In this document: positions 35,476 to 46,744 of the stretch, in pieces
Numbering within the stretch: the stretch's first letter is position 1
Layout: each line of letters opens with the position of its first letter
NCBI GenBank assembly: GCA_027943245.1
Contig: JANDJZ010000065.1
Coordinates: forward strand, 62,001 to 126,000
Source of the DNA: Acanthamoeba sp. SK_2022b
Lineage: Eukaryota; Discosea; Longamoebia; Acanthamoebidae
DNA: 64,000 bases
Reading direction: 5' to 3'
Translations under genes and position numbers: made by a program
The notes under the pieces: generated by a model
Told to the model about the DNA's origin: nothing
Database searches by the model: none
Seen by the model: only the letters and a program-made list of their open reading frames with translations

Positions 35476-36269
35476 ATGGGGGGAGCGTTGACGAAGGGCT
35501 ATGGCAAGCTCTCGTGGAGGTGGCATAAAAAGCCAGGCGCGAATGGGCGTATCGTTATGCTTGGACTCGATGCCAGCGGGAAGACCACCATTCTGTACCG
35601 GCTCGCCTTCGGTGATCAAGTCAAAACGCTGCCCACCAGTACGCCCATCATCTTTAACGCATGCTGGCGCGAGGTGCTCCTGATGCTCACCACTCCTTGT
35701 ATCTGTAGTTGGGTTCAATGTGGAGACCATCTGCTACAACAAGCTGGCCTTGCTGACCTGGGACGTGGGTAGGCTGCCTTGCCGCTGATCGTGAGGTGGC
35801 CTTCTTTCCAAGCCACTAACCACAGGTGTGCACAGGTGGACAGAAAAAGCTGAGACAGCTATGGCAGTACTACCTTAAGAACACGCAGGCCCTCGTCTTC
35901 GTGGTCGACAGTGCCGACCCAGAGCGGCTGCACGAGGCCAGAGACGAGCTGAAGATGCTCATGGAGCGACCAGAGCTGGTCGGCAGGGTACTGCTGGTGC
36001 TCGCCAACAAACAGGACATGCCCTACGCGCTGCCTCCCGATGAAGTCGCCCGCAAGCTCAAGCTGAAGAGGGTCGCTCGGAAGACCAAGTGGCACATCCA
36101 AGGCACCGTAGGCACCACCGGAAACGGTCTCTATGAGGCCATTGACTGGCTCGCCACCGCCCTGCACGAGCAGGCCGCCATCCCCCGACGCTCTCGAACG
36201 ACCTGGCGCTTCACTCGCGACCCTCACCACCATTGTCACCACCCAAGCCCGCCCGGAGTTGCGCGATGA
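35476..36269 (+). CDS. ARF-like small GTPase
   Basis: Membrane-traffic GTPase of the ARF/ARL group. The ATG at 35476 gives MGGALTKG, with Gly2 available for N-myristoylation. P-loop GLDASGKT is at residues 30-37. Splicing 35641-35708 yields switch 1, LPTIGFNVET; splicing 35767-35835 yields switch 2, WDVGGQKKLRQLW. NKQD is intact, and the G5 region WHIQGTVGTTGNGLYEAIDW replaces the usual CAT with GTVGT, so it is a divergent member rather than canonical ARF1. After the last helix (WLATALHEQA) the frame runs about 25 residues further (basic and His/Pro-rich) to a stop at 36267; a last intron removing this tail cannot be excluded. Three exons. The window also holds a PH-ArfGAP gene, but no direct link is implied. 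Confidence 0.88.
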
Positions 36270-36602
36270 TCACTACGAAGACTCCATTCCTACGAACACC
36301 ACGGAAGGTGCAAAGAGAGGTAAAGATACATAAAGCAGAGCCTGAGCCTGGCAAAGCAGAAGAAGGGTGGTGCTCATGCGAGATCTGCGAATGGTGACTG
36401 TAGAAGAGAGGTGAGAGCACGCACAGAGAGCGAGAGGCGTATGTCGAGAGAAAGACAGCGTCTGTATCCCAAGCGCACATTTGCGCGAAGCCGCCACCTG
36501 TCCTTGCGTGTGCGAATTAGGAGCACAGCATGCCCGTCATTCCTCGAGTTACAAGTGGCCACTGCAGTACCCACAAGAGGCCTTCTTGCCCCACTGCTCA
36601 AG
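36270..36602. other. intergenic gap, ARF-like to acyltransferase
   Basis: An open frame runs through 36411-36602 in phase with the acyltransferase, but it is rich in Arg/Ser, lacks family similarity, and probably is leader. Nothing else seen. Confidence 0.4.
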
Positions 36603-39534
36603 ATGTATCGGTTCATGGTGTGGTTCTTCAAGACCATCACCTACATCTTCTTCGATGATATCGAGGTGGTGGGCCAGGATAAGATCCCCCTCGAGGGCCC
36701 CGTCATCTTTGTGGGTGCGTTGCATTTCTGCTCGATCTTAATTGCCTGTAATCTGACCTGTTGGTTGATTGCTGCTCTCGTGCACCACAGGCAACCACCA
36801 GAACCAGTTTGTGGTAACGCGCTTATTTGCCTATCAATGAATGCGTGCAATTATTTGGAGATTAAATGTGCTGGAAATGCGCCACTTCGGCTAAGACCTT
36901 GTTGACCAACTGTGTGTGTGGTCCAGGACGGTGTGTTGCTCATGGCACACTGTGTGCGGCAGGTGAGCTTCCTGGTGGCGGCTGTGTCAATGAAGCGCTT
37001 CATAGTCGGTGACCTCGCCCGTGCATGCCGAGCCATTCCTGTGGAGCGCCCCCAGGACGTCGCCACTCTGGCACGCCCCCCTCAGCTTCCCTCTAGCGCG
37101 TCACGGCCGCTCGCTCACCGCATATGCTCCCCTTCTCTACTCGTCGCTGCGTTCGGCCGAGCAGGGGTGCGGCGTGGTTACGGGAAGCGTGAACGAGGTG
37201 ATAGGCGAGAGGACCAAGTTCACCACAGAGTTCACCGTGGGCGACTCGATCAGCATCAAGGGCCAGGAGCCCGTCATCATCGCCGAGATCGTATCCGACG
37301 AGAAGCTACTCGTCAAGACTCCCCACGAACGTCCCGTCACCGTGCCGACCCCATACAAGATCTTCAAAAAGGTGGACCAGAGCAACGTCTACCAGCACGT
37401 ATGGGCCGCTCTCGGGCGTGGTGACTGGTACACTGCGGCACCACTCCGCAAGCGGCTGCTGGCTGCGCGTATCAGCGGCCTGTTTAGAGAGGGAGTGACG
37501 CTGACCTTATGTGGCGGGCCACAGCATTGGTATCTTTCCCGAGGGCGGGTCGCATGACAGGACCGAGCTGCTGCCGCTCAAGGCCGGTGTGACCCTGATG
37601 GCGTTGGGTGCCGTCGAAAAGTACAAAGTGCCCGTCAAGATCGTGCCCTGCGGCCTCAATTACTTCTTCGGCCACAAGTTCAGGTGCGACGATGTCGAGC
37701 TCCAAATCACCTTCCCTCCCCGGAGGTGGCGAGTGCTTAGATCGACCTTATTGTTATTGGGACGCCCGGGGGCAACAACAGGAGCCGCGTTGCGCTCGAG
37801 TTCGGGGAGCCCTATGAGATCCTGCCCGAGAGCGAGCTGGTCGAGCAGTACCGCCACGACAAGCGGGCCTCCTGCTCCGCGCTCCTCGAAACCATCACCG
37901 CCCGTCTGCGGAGCGTAAGTAGCGCGTACCTTAGGTTTTTTTATATGGTCTTTGTTTGTATTTTTCTTATCGGGCGGCCGCTTTTGCTTCGCTGTAGTTC
38001 CCCGATGTGTCGCCTCACATCGGTGTGATCCCGCGCTGATCCAGGTGACTCTGAACACACCCGATTACAAAGTGCTGCAGGCTATTCATGCCGCACGCCG
38101 GCTCTACCAACCGCCCAACGTCAAGTACGTGCGCGTGCATGCCTTTGGACAGCCTAGGGAGTGGGCTCACTTCTACCTTTGCTCCCTCCTCGACGGCGCG
38201 CAGGCTGCCCATCGACCAGTACCTGGAACTGACCCGCCGGTTCGCCGTGGGTTACACTCGGTTCAGCGAGCACCCCCAGATGAAAACCTCCATCAAGGAG
38301 CTCTATGCCTACATGAAGGAGCTCAAGGACAACGGTCTACGCGATTACCAGGTATAAACCCTGCAATGGCTCCCTGGGCGTGGCCAGTCGTTGGCCGCTC
38401 TTGTGTTGACCGGAAAGACACCCACAAGGTGGCCACGGTCGTGGACGATGAAGCTGAAGAGGAGGTGACGGAGGAGGACGAGGAGGACTACAACATCCGC
38501 TTCGATTGGGAGAAGAACAAGAACCTGATCTCGCCGCAGACGTTCTACTGGTAGACACCTCTCCCCAAATGCTTGCTCGCCTCTCTCTCTCTCTCTCTCT
38601 CGCTGGCTAAATCCAATCGGGACAGGAATCTGCTGGTGAACTTTTTCTTCTTCATCATCTGTTTCCTTGTCGCCCTCCCGGGAACCCTGCTCAACGCGCC
38701 AATTGGTATGTGTGCAACATACAAACGCCACGGGGTATTGTCTAACGCCGTCGCGCGCATGGTCTCTATAGGTTACATCATCAGGGAAAAGGCCAAGAAG
38801 AAGGCGCGTGAAGCGGTCCGTTCGTCGACAGTCAAGATCCGTGGCAATGATGTCATCGCCTCAGTCAAGGTAGTCCGTCGCAGCATCAAACACAAAGTCT
38901 GGGAGCCATGCATCTCTCACCACCGGTCTCTTCCACGTACGGATGTGCAGGTGCTGACGGCGTTGTGGATGGTGCCGCTTACATACACCATCTACGCAAC
39001 GCTTGCTGGGTTCTACACGGGCTCCTTCTTGATTGCCGTAGCCGTGTGGCTCGCTCTGCCCTTCTTTTCCTACATCAGGTGCGCCCCACCATTTCTCCCT
39101 GCTGCCCCGCGTTTGTGTAGTGGTTGTGGTGGTGGTCCTGATGCACAGTGCACATTTGTGGGTTTGCAGCATCCGAGTGTTGCAGCGCGGAGTGTTCACA
39201 TGGAGGGCCCTCCTGGCCGTCCGTACGCTCGCCCGCTCCGAGGCCAAGCTGCGCGCCCTGCAGAAGGAAAGAAGGCGGCTCGTGCGCGAGCTGCGCAAGA
39301 TTGTGGAGGAGATCGGCCCTCAGTGCGTTACCCCCTCCCCTAATGCGCCCGTCACGCTCAGCTGATCACACGCACACTGTCCCGTCGCGTGCAGGCTGGG
39401 ACCCGAGATATGGGAGAACCGCGTCATCTCGCCCGAAGAACTCGAGCGGGATCCTCACGAGAAGAACAAGCCCGTCTTCTACAAACGCTCGTCCTACAAC
39501 ACCATAAGCAAGGAGGACAAGAAGGACAAGTAAG
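36603..39534 (+). CDS. Gpt2/Sct1-type glycerol-3-phosphate acyltransferase
   Basis: First step of phosphatidate synthesis: acyl transfer from acyl-CoA to glycerol-3-phosphate (or DHAP) at the ER. The ATG at 36603 opens [19 protein letters not shown], a membrane helix. Spliced motif I is NHQNQFVD (36700-36930), the H-x-N-Q-F-x-D form of the yeast Sct1/Gpt2 group. [16 protein letters not shown] then AIPVERPQD is the second block. Motif III is [20 protein letters not shown] (about 37530). A lumen/cytosol insert with [20 protein letters not shown] lies between. Two or three further helices follow: [36 protein letters not shown], and a third at [16 protein letters not shown]. The end carries a coiled, basic region and stops after KEDKKDK at 39532. 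About ten short introns, one with a (CT)n tract (38581-38601). Length and layout match the fungal enzymes. Confidence 0.9.
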
Positions 39535-39726
39535 CGCCCTGACAAAGAACAACGCATGTTATGGCCCCGGTCCCTCGTAATTTCCGCACGGCGCGGAGGA
39601 AGAGACGCCTGTAAGGGATTAGAAACTTTCACAGCCCACCACACGGTCACCAGAGTTTCTACAGGAGGGTAACAAATGCATTCGTGGCCGGTCGCAGCAA
39701 GATGACTGGCAGGTGGGTTGCTTCTT

Positions 39727-41873
39727 CTAAAATTCGTACCACTTCTTGTTCTTGTACTTGTCGGCGAGCCTCTTGGCATTGGAGTAGAACTCGCTGGAGG
39801 CATCCTCCATCTCGGCTGTTTTCATCGCCAGCTCGCTCAGCTTCTCCCCTCGCTCGTTCAGCAGCTAAACGACCCGGTGGAGGGGAGTGGGACACGCACA
39901 GCGATGAGTTGCTGGTTGCAGGGCGATACACAGTGGGCTGAGGAAGGAAGGGATTGGGGACCTCGGCGTTTCGGTTCATCTGGTCTTTGAGGCCGGCGAC
40001 ACCCTTTCGCGCCTCCCGCACCCTCTCGTTGCCCTCCCCGCTTTGCTCGTGCCTCTCCTGTGCACACCAAACCACGGCAGCACGTCACTCCCGCCTTCCC
40101 ATGGCTGGAGATGTAGACTGTGTACTCCAGAGAGGAGCGGGAGATCAGCGTACCCGAGCTTTGGAGTCGCGGCCCTCGAACAGCTTCTGCCGAGCGTCGT
40201 GGTCCCCAGTATCTCTCTCCCTGTGGTCGCGGGCCCTCTCACGTTCGGATTCCCTCTCGCGATCCTTGCGACGCGCCGAGTGATCCACCTCCGCAACTGT
40301 ACGTGTTCCAGCCAACGGCCAGAGTGAGCGTTCAGTGCTGCCCGGGGAGAAGATAAACCAAATGGATGATGGGAATGATGGCCTCTAGGCTGCGTACAAA
40401 TGGAGAGGTCGAACGCTCCAAACAGCGACTTGAGGAGTCCCTTGGGTCGCTCGGGGAGCACAATGCCCCGGATGTGCACCGTAGGCAGCGAGCGGGGCAA
40501 ATCCAGACTGTCCGCCCACCCTCGTGGTGAGATCACCGACCTGGCTCCAGAGTAACGGGCGGGAGGGTAAGTAATAGGTGACCGGTACCTGTTCTCGCCT
40601 ACGAACAGGGAGAGGCGGTGCAGCTCCGAAGATAGGGAGGACAGGATCATGCGTCCATCTGTCAGCACGCACGCGTTCCGAAGCATCGTGGCGCTGTTCC
40701 CAAAAGGAAACGAGGGTGTGAGCGAGCCAAGTGGTCAATACACTGGTTGCCACTCGATGTACACGACAACAAGGCACGATAGCAATCTTAACGGAGGGTT
40801 GGATTGAATTAGAGAGGGGGGGTAAGCGCACTTGACGTTGAGCGAGAATCGGTCGAGCGGGGTCTCTATGAGCGGGGTGAGGTCCATCAGCGAATAGACC
40901 ACCAGCTCGTTGTTCCCCGTGAAGCACACCAGGCAATACTCGCCTGCGCAGTTTTACGATCTCACATCAGTCCGTGGACAGGATGACGCGATGGTGGTGG
41001 TGGGCGATGATGGTTGGAAGGGGGGGGGGGCGTTGCCGTTCAAGGAGACGATGTGAGAGGAGAGGACCGGATGCTTGGTTTCGATCCTGGCCAGCTGGTC
41101 GTAGTCGGGCACCGTGTAGATGCACAGGCTCTCCTCGGCGCACAGCAGCAGGAACCGCATGCCCATCTTGTTCGGGTCCTCTTCCTCGGCCTCATCGTCC
41201 TGCGAGCAGCCAGGCCATTGTAAGCGAGGAGTTAAGAGAATGAGGAGAGGGAGGAGGGGGGAGGGGGAGCGACGGACAGGGTCCTCCTCCAGCTGGCTGT
41301 TGGTCTCCGCCTGCGCGCCCTTCCAGCTTCGGTCGGCGCGCAGCTCGACCTGTTCCGGCTGCTCGTCCTCGCCCCCGAGCCTCTGGGCAGTCTCTCCTTC
41401 CATCTTCTTGCCGTTGACCTCGACCCAATCGTCATCGAGCTTCCCGCCCTCTGCGCCAGCAGAAGTGGCAGCGGCGGCGACATGCTCCTCCCGCTGGCTC
41501 GGCTGCTCCTCTTTCTTCTTGTCCTTCTTGTCCTTCTTTCCCTTGTCGGCGTCCGCCTCTTTCCACTTGGGCGCGCGTATGCGGTAGGGCTTGCCTCTGC
41601 GTTCAGCGAAACGGAGGCGAAGCGAGGAACAAAGGGGGAGGCCGACACAACATGGTAGAGGAGGTGAGCGACGTGATGGTAGAGGCGCATATAGGAGAGG
41701 GGGGGGCTACCGTGCGTCAACGATCGCGATGAGGTTGATGAGCGAGGGCTGCTTCTTCTCGAACGGGTGCGGGTTGAAGAAGACCCGGCTCCCACGGAAG
41801 GTCACTACCGTCACAAAGCCGCTCTCAATCCCTGTACGTACACATGACGCATGCAATGGCAGACATCGCCATC

Positions 41874-41914
<41 letters not shown>

Positions 41915-44900
41915 TTCCACCGAGTCTGTCCCCGCTCGCAGGCAGGCCTTCGACGCGTACCTACTAGAAGGAGAAGCTCCTTGACCTTCCGCATGTTGCC
42001 CATCTCATCCGCTTCGTCGCCTACAGCTTCAGCCCAGGTCAGGCTCGTGATAGGCTGCGCGCACGCCAACCAGTAGTCGGTGAGATAACCCCGCAACGGG
42101 CCTGAAGGGCAAGCAGGAGCATACTTCGGGTCGCTGCGCGACTGGCGCACCCAACACGCGCGAGGCGGTGCGAGTATCAACGATGGTGAGGTATCCATTC
42201 TGATCACCAATGGCCAGCCTGCGATCAGATACACGGCAGCAACAAGTGAGCACATGCGCCTCGGAGCCCCCCCCCTCCCATCCACCCTCCCAGATGAGTA
42301 GCAGGTGTGTCAGCTCCACCGACGTACAGATTGTACTTGGGCAGGTAGGCCACACTCTTGATCACCGAATCAAAGAGGCACTCCAGGGCGAGGTAGAACC
42401 CGACGCCCGCCTTGAACGTGGTCGGCTTATTTGATGACACGTCGGCTGCGTGGACAACCTGCGGCGAATTGGGCGATGACTTGGTGGCGACGACGTCCGA
42501 CGACGCGGAGATCTTCTTAGGCGTGGTCGCTTGCGAGTGGGCGGTCCCTACCGGCACCTGCGGCGCTTTAGGCTGTGCCTCGACTCCCGTAGGGGGGAGA
42601 GGAGCCGGAGGCTGAGCGGGAACGGGAGGCGACTTGGGGTGAGGCGCCTCTTCAGCAGGCCTGGTCGGCGAGGTGGACGACGTGGTCGGCGCTGTCTGCG
42701 GCGTGGCCTTGGGGCGGGCTGCGGCGTCGGTCGGCTGAGCTTGCCGAGGCTGCGGCGGGCGGTACACCAGACGCTCGTACTTGCACGGCTTGCTCCTGTG
42801 GATGCGCGAATGTGTGCGTATGAGAGTGAGCATGTGAACGGCCCAGTTTGAGGTCAACTTATGCACAAGAGGGGGAGGAGGCGCTGCACGTACGTGAATT
42901 TGTAGAGGAAGATGCTGCCGCTGAGACAGCCAAGGACAAGGACACGCGAGACGGGACAGAAATGGAACACGGTGATGAACTGCGGGGTGGCGCGCACGTC
43001 ACCGCTCGCGGTGCTGGCCGAAGTCTTGCGTCGCTCCTCGGCCGAGCTCTGGTCGTCGCCAACGTAGAACGAGAGGAGCAATCGAAGGGCCACCGACGAC
43101 GCATCCCAAAAGCGTATCTTGCCCGAGTCATGACTGCCAGCCACAAGGCGCGGCCATCGCCGCGTGGGGCAAAGAGTGAGTATTCGGTGAGGAAGAAGCG
43201 AAGCTGGAGGCTGATGCTGCGTACCACGTTACCAGCAGGTCGCGACCAGTGATCAGCTTCTCAGCAAACTTGCCTCCCGTGGCCAGCCAGTACTAACACA
43301 AGGCCATTCGTGGATGAGCTCCATGACCATCGTCATCACCATCATTTCAACGAAGAGGAGGGAAGGGTGAATCGGTACCGATGGATCAAATCGGATGTTG
43401 CCCGACTCGAAGAGGTCGTGGAAGAGCAGCTTGCTGGCATCGGGGTAGAGCTGCGCGGCCGCGATGCGTGAGTCTTGGAACACCAGCGAGGGCGGCAGTG
43501 TCACCATCGGAAACCTTCGGAGCTCCGCAGGTCAGCCAATCCGAGATGCGGAGCGAGCCATGGGGGAAGGTAGGGTACCCGAGCGATCGGCTCAACACGT
43601 TCGACTGAAAGTGGCCCGACTCCGTCAGCATCAAGAGCGACACCGGATCGGCTGGAGGCAGGCACCCAACACATACAGTATTAGTCGCTCGTTTATCTAC
43701 GCGGGTGAGAGGAGGAACAAAAACAAGACAATGGAGCATGGTACGTACCTCCCTCCCAAGGCGAGGAGTAGTTGATAACGAATTGTTCCACGTCACCTCC
43801 GGGGCATGGAATGTGGGCCATGCGATAAGGATTGGGCGGGCCCATACCCTGTATGGAGGGCACGCACACCAACGGTGGGCGTTGAGCGATTTTCGGAGAG
43901 AGTGACCATTCGGCAACCATGCGTGTCAGGTCAGGGCGGGTACCTGTAGAATGGTGAGCCCGGGGTCTTGGCTTGTGATTCCTCCCTGCACGATGATCAT
44001 GTCTTCTCTGTTCGTACGGCGAGCAAACACCGGTGAGTGTCTGGACGCGTGTGAAGGAGCTATGGAGGAGAGGGGCTACCCTGCACACTTGGTCCAAACA
44101 ATACGCTTGATCGGCGTGCGCCTCGCTTTGGAGCTCGACACTACACGAGACGAGGAGAAAGAGTAGGAGGGCCGTGTTAGCGAATGCTCAGCGGCCGGCA
44201 ATCGAATCAGCCTCAAGGTGGCAAGCACCGTAGAATCGCTCCAGCGGCTTCTTGGCTTTGGGCTTCCACAGGCAAAGCTCACCGTCCTGCGCAGAGGGTC
44301 AGAAGTCGCCATCAGCTCAGTCAACCGTAAGGTTGGGGTTACCTCATAGCCGGTGATGAAGAACTTGCCCTCCGGATGCCAGGCGCAGGCCTCTAGGGGC
44401 TGTCGTCGTGCGAGGAAGGCAACACGAGATAGAGTAAGCAGATAGAGCCCTCCCATATAGGGAGAGGGTGGTGGGTACGGGGAGGAGGCCTCGAGTGGAA
44501 GTACCTGCGTGTGGAGCTCGTAGTGTCGGGCAGCCTTCTGCTGCTTCAGATTCCAGAGTGAGACGAGGCCATCGGCATAGGCTATGAGCACACTGCCGTC
44601 CGAGTCAGGCGCCACGGCGAGCCACTTCACGGGAGATCGGTTCTTGGCGCTCACATCTGCAAGCGCGTATCCATCAGCCCGGATCCTGTTATGGCCCAAG
44701 GACCAAGGACGGCTGGAAGGGCGAGACAGGAAGCAAGCAAAACGGCAAACGCACCCTTTCTCACCTTCTTCGAGGCGATCTTGTAGGTCGAAAGGTGGAA
44801 CCCTTCGATGTCGATCACGCGCACACTACCTTCCTCCGTACCGACGAGAAGATACTTGGACTCGGGATAGAGATGAAAGGCGGTGATTCTATCGTCCCGC

Positions 44901-45728
44901 AAATTGATGAGTCCGTAGGGGAGAGCGAGACATGGAGAGATTGTAGCAGAGTGAAACCGCCACCCACCCAGGCGGCCCGATGGCCCTTCCCAATTTGGGT
45001 AGGGGTACCTCTGGGGATGGGTGGTATAGAGTGGTGATAGTAATAGTGGTGTATGTGAGAGAGGTGGAGGTCGTACTTCTCGTCGATCGTCTGAGAACCA
45101 ATAACCTCACGAGTCTCAAGGTCCCACACTTCGACTGAGTGATCGAGCACGGCCAAAAGGTGCCCCTGGCGAGGCCAGCAGCATAAGCACGCACAGGAAA
45201 TGAACAGCATTGAGCATGGAAGGCCTCCGCTCCATCCGCAGAATGTCACGTACCGTGTTCGTAACAAAGTGAAGGAAGCGCACTGGGGTACGGTGCTCGC
45301 CATCAAGGATCAGCTCTATTCCTGGCTTGCCCACGCTTGAGGCCCCAACCACCCAACAGTTAGTCCAGCGGCGTGGTGAACGCACGTGCGTGGCCAGGCG
45401 ATTGCACACATATAGCACGTGTGCACGCAAGTGGCGTTGCTGCACACCTGACAGCATCACAGGCAGGTGTAAGTGTACATTTTGATCAATCCATCGTTGG
45501 TGCCAACTGCGACGATTTTCTGAACTACATCATAAGCGAGGGAGCAGGCGTTGTTGGGCACGCCATGGTGAAAGGCCTTGTGTATATCACATCTTCAGTC
45601 ACGTAAGTAAACTAAAACGAAATCAAGGTTAGGCGCACCTTGTGCGGCTGCAGGAGGTCACGACGAATCGTGCCGCGGTGCAATTCGGGCCTGCCTATCC
45701 CGATTGCAAGCAAAGTTTTCTTCCACAT
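39727..45728 (-). CDS. tomosyn / lethal giant larvae family protein
   Basis: WD40 double-propeller protein that regulates SNARE-driven exocytosis by binding syntaxins. WD repeats are visible along the gene: [16 protein letters not shown] (45530-45475), [20 protein letters not shown] (44850-44790), [20 protein letters not shown] (44600-44540), [16 protein letters not shown] (43120-43080), [16 protein letters not shown] (42950-42900). The final exon is an R-SNARE motif, [20 protein letters not shown] ... [10 protein letters not shown], stopping at 39727; it keeps the zero-layer Arg (NER) and, like animal tomosyn, has no membrane anchor. About twenty introns, one with (GT)n(GA)n (41877-41915). 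The N-terminus is a problem: exon 1 from the ATG at 45728 ([10 protein letters not shown] ... RRDLLQPHK) needs a 27-base intron and a one-base frame change near 45575 to reach [16 protein letters not shown]. Start therefore tentative. Confidence 0.85.
41876..41915 (+). repeat. (GT)n(GA)n microsatellite in tomosyn intron
   Basis: About nine GT units followed by about ten GA units; on the sense (minus) strand this is (TC)n(AC)n inside an intron of the tomosyn gene. Confidence 0.95.
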
Positions 45729-45854
45729 TATCGCGTTGGCTGATGCTGTGCAGATCCGCTGGGTCGTGAATTTTTACTTTATTTTACTGTATAAAAATAA
45801 AAAGAAAAGCGAGAAAATTAATAAATATTTTTATTATTATTTGCTTGCGCCGTC
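45729..45854. other. AT-rich intergenic strip, MAPEG to tomosyn
   Basis: Strikingly AT-rich (about 45775-45842, TATAAAAATAAAAAG and ATTAATAAATATTTTTATT) in a GC-rich window. It lies between two minus-strand genes and probably combines the MAPEG polyadenylation region with the tomosyn promoter. Confidence 0.5.
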
Positions 45855-46583
45855 CTAGAGAACGCGAAGAAGGCTGTTGGTGAGAGAGAGCAAGAAGTGG
45901 TAGGAGCTGATCAACAGCAGCACCAGCACCAAGATGCGCGGCATGGCTGTGGACAACCTGTATAACACGTCACATTGTGCGCGTGCGTCATTAGCAGGAT
46001 GAGCTCCAGCTATCTCAGCAAGCGCGCCATTGAAGAGAGGAAGATGGCAAGTGGTGGTACTTTTCAGCCCAAAGGGCATAGTGCTCATCACTTTTGGTGG
46101 GTTTCTCCTGGGCGTGCAGACCGGAGAAGAGCGCTCGAGAAAAGATCCACACAAGCGCGACAACGCAGGCCACCTGCGCACACGGCGCAACAAGCGAACA
46201 GCGATCCGCCAGCAGGAAGAGAACATCATTAAAGGAGGGCAGCCATATTGACAGTGTGGGCGAGTGAGTACGCACCAGCTGAGACACGAAGACGCCAAAT
46301 ATCCACAGGAGAGGGAGGAGCAGGGTGAACTGCTCTTGCGTCTCCTGCTGCACGCGCACTACCTTCTCGAAGACCGGAGGACCGTTGATGGTAGGAGGTG
46401 GGATCTATACTACCCAAGGCTTAGCAGGAGCAACAAGAACGGCTTTGCCAGACTTTGGGGGGGGGGGCTAACCCGAAAGTGAAGGCGCGCGCGGAGAACG
46501 AAGTAGGAGTGGTAACAATACATCACCGCTGACAGCACGGTGACGAAGCAAAGGGCGGCATAGTCTTGCATTGTGGCCGTCAT
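45855..46583 (-). CDS. MAPEG family membrane protein (microsomal glutathione transferase-like)
   Basis: MAPEG proteins are small four-helix ER enzymes of glutathione and eicosanoid metabolism. Four exons on the minus strand: MTATMQDYAALCF with TM1 (FVTVLSAVMYCYHSYFVL), then a loop ending at a donor near 46475; an exon reading GPPVFEKVVRVQQETQEQFT, then LLLPLLWIFGVFVSQL; an exon with DVLFLLADRCSLVAPCAQVA and TM3; and a last exon with ILVLVLLLISSYHFLLSLTN, stop at 45855. The FEKVVRVQQETQEQF block corresponds to the family signature FERV-x-R-A-Q-x-N-x-x-E-x-x; here the usual Asn is Thr (QQETQEQF). Helix count and size (about 160 residues) fit. Enzyme activity not assured. Starts 161 bases from the divergent FKBP gene. 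Confidence 0.65.
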
Positions 46584-46744
46584 CTTGGTAAAAATGTGGT
46601 GTCTTTTTTGCCGCCAACAACCCAACGGTGTCAGTCGGGTTAGGTAATTGCGTTTGAAATGCTTCTTGAAAGCTGTTTTTGGAGCGGCAAAAGGGCGCTC
46701 TGACGTCACCGTACTGTCCGTACCGCTTCCTCGCCAGCAACAAG
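46584..46744. promoter_or_regulatory. short divergent promoter, MAPEG / FKBP
   Basis: 161 bases between two start codons on opposite strands. It contains a CRE-like TGACGTCA at 46702-46709, 36 bases ahead of the FKBP ATG, a plausible transcription-factor site or start-region element. Confidence 0.45.

Noticed and set aside
1..37000. ArfGAP, RhoGAP, DOCK and ARF-like genes as a functional GTPase cluster
   Set aside because: They act on different GTPases, lie on both strands and are interleaved with unrelated genes; such regulators are abundant in amoebae.
41025..41037. G or C homopolymer runs of 9-12 bases in several introns (also near 47601, 9464, 48277)
   Set aside because: Common in this DNA and sensitive to sequencing error; no consistent position relative to splice sites.
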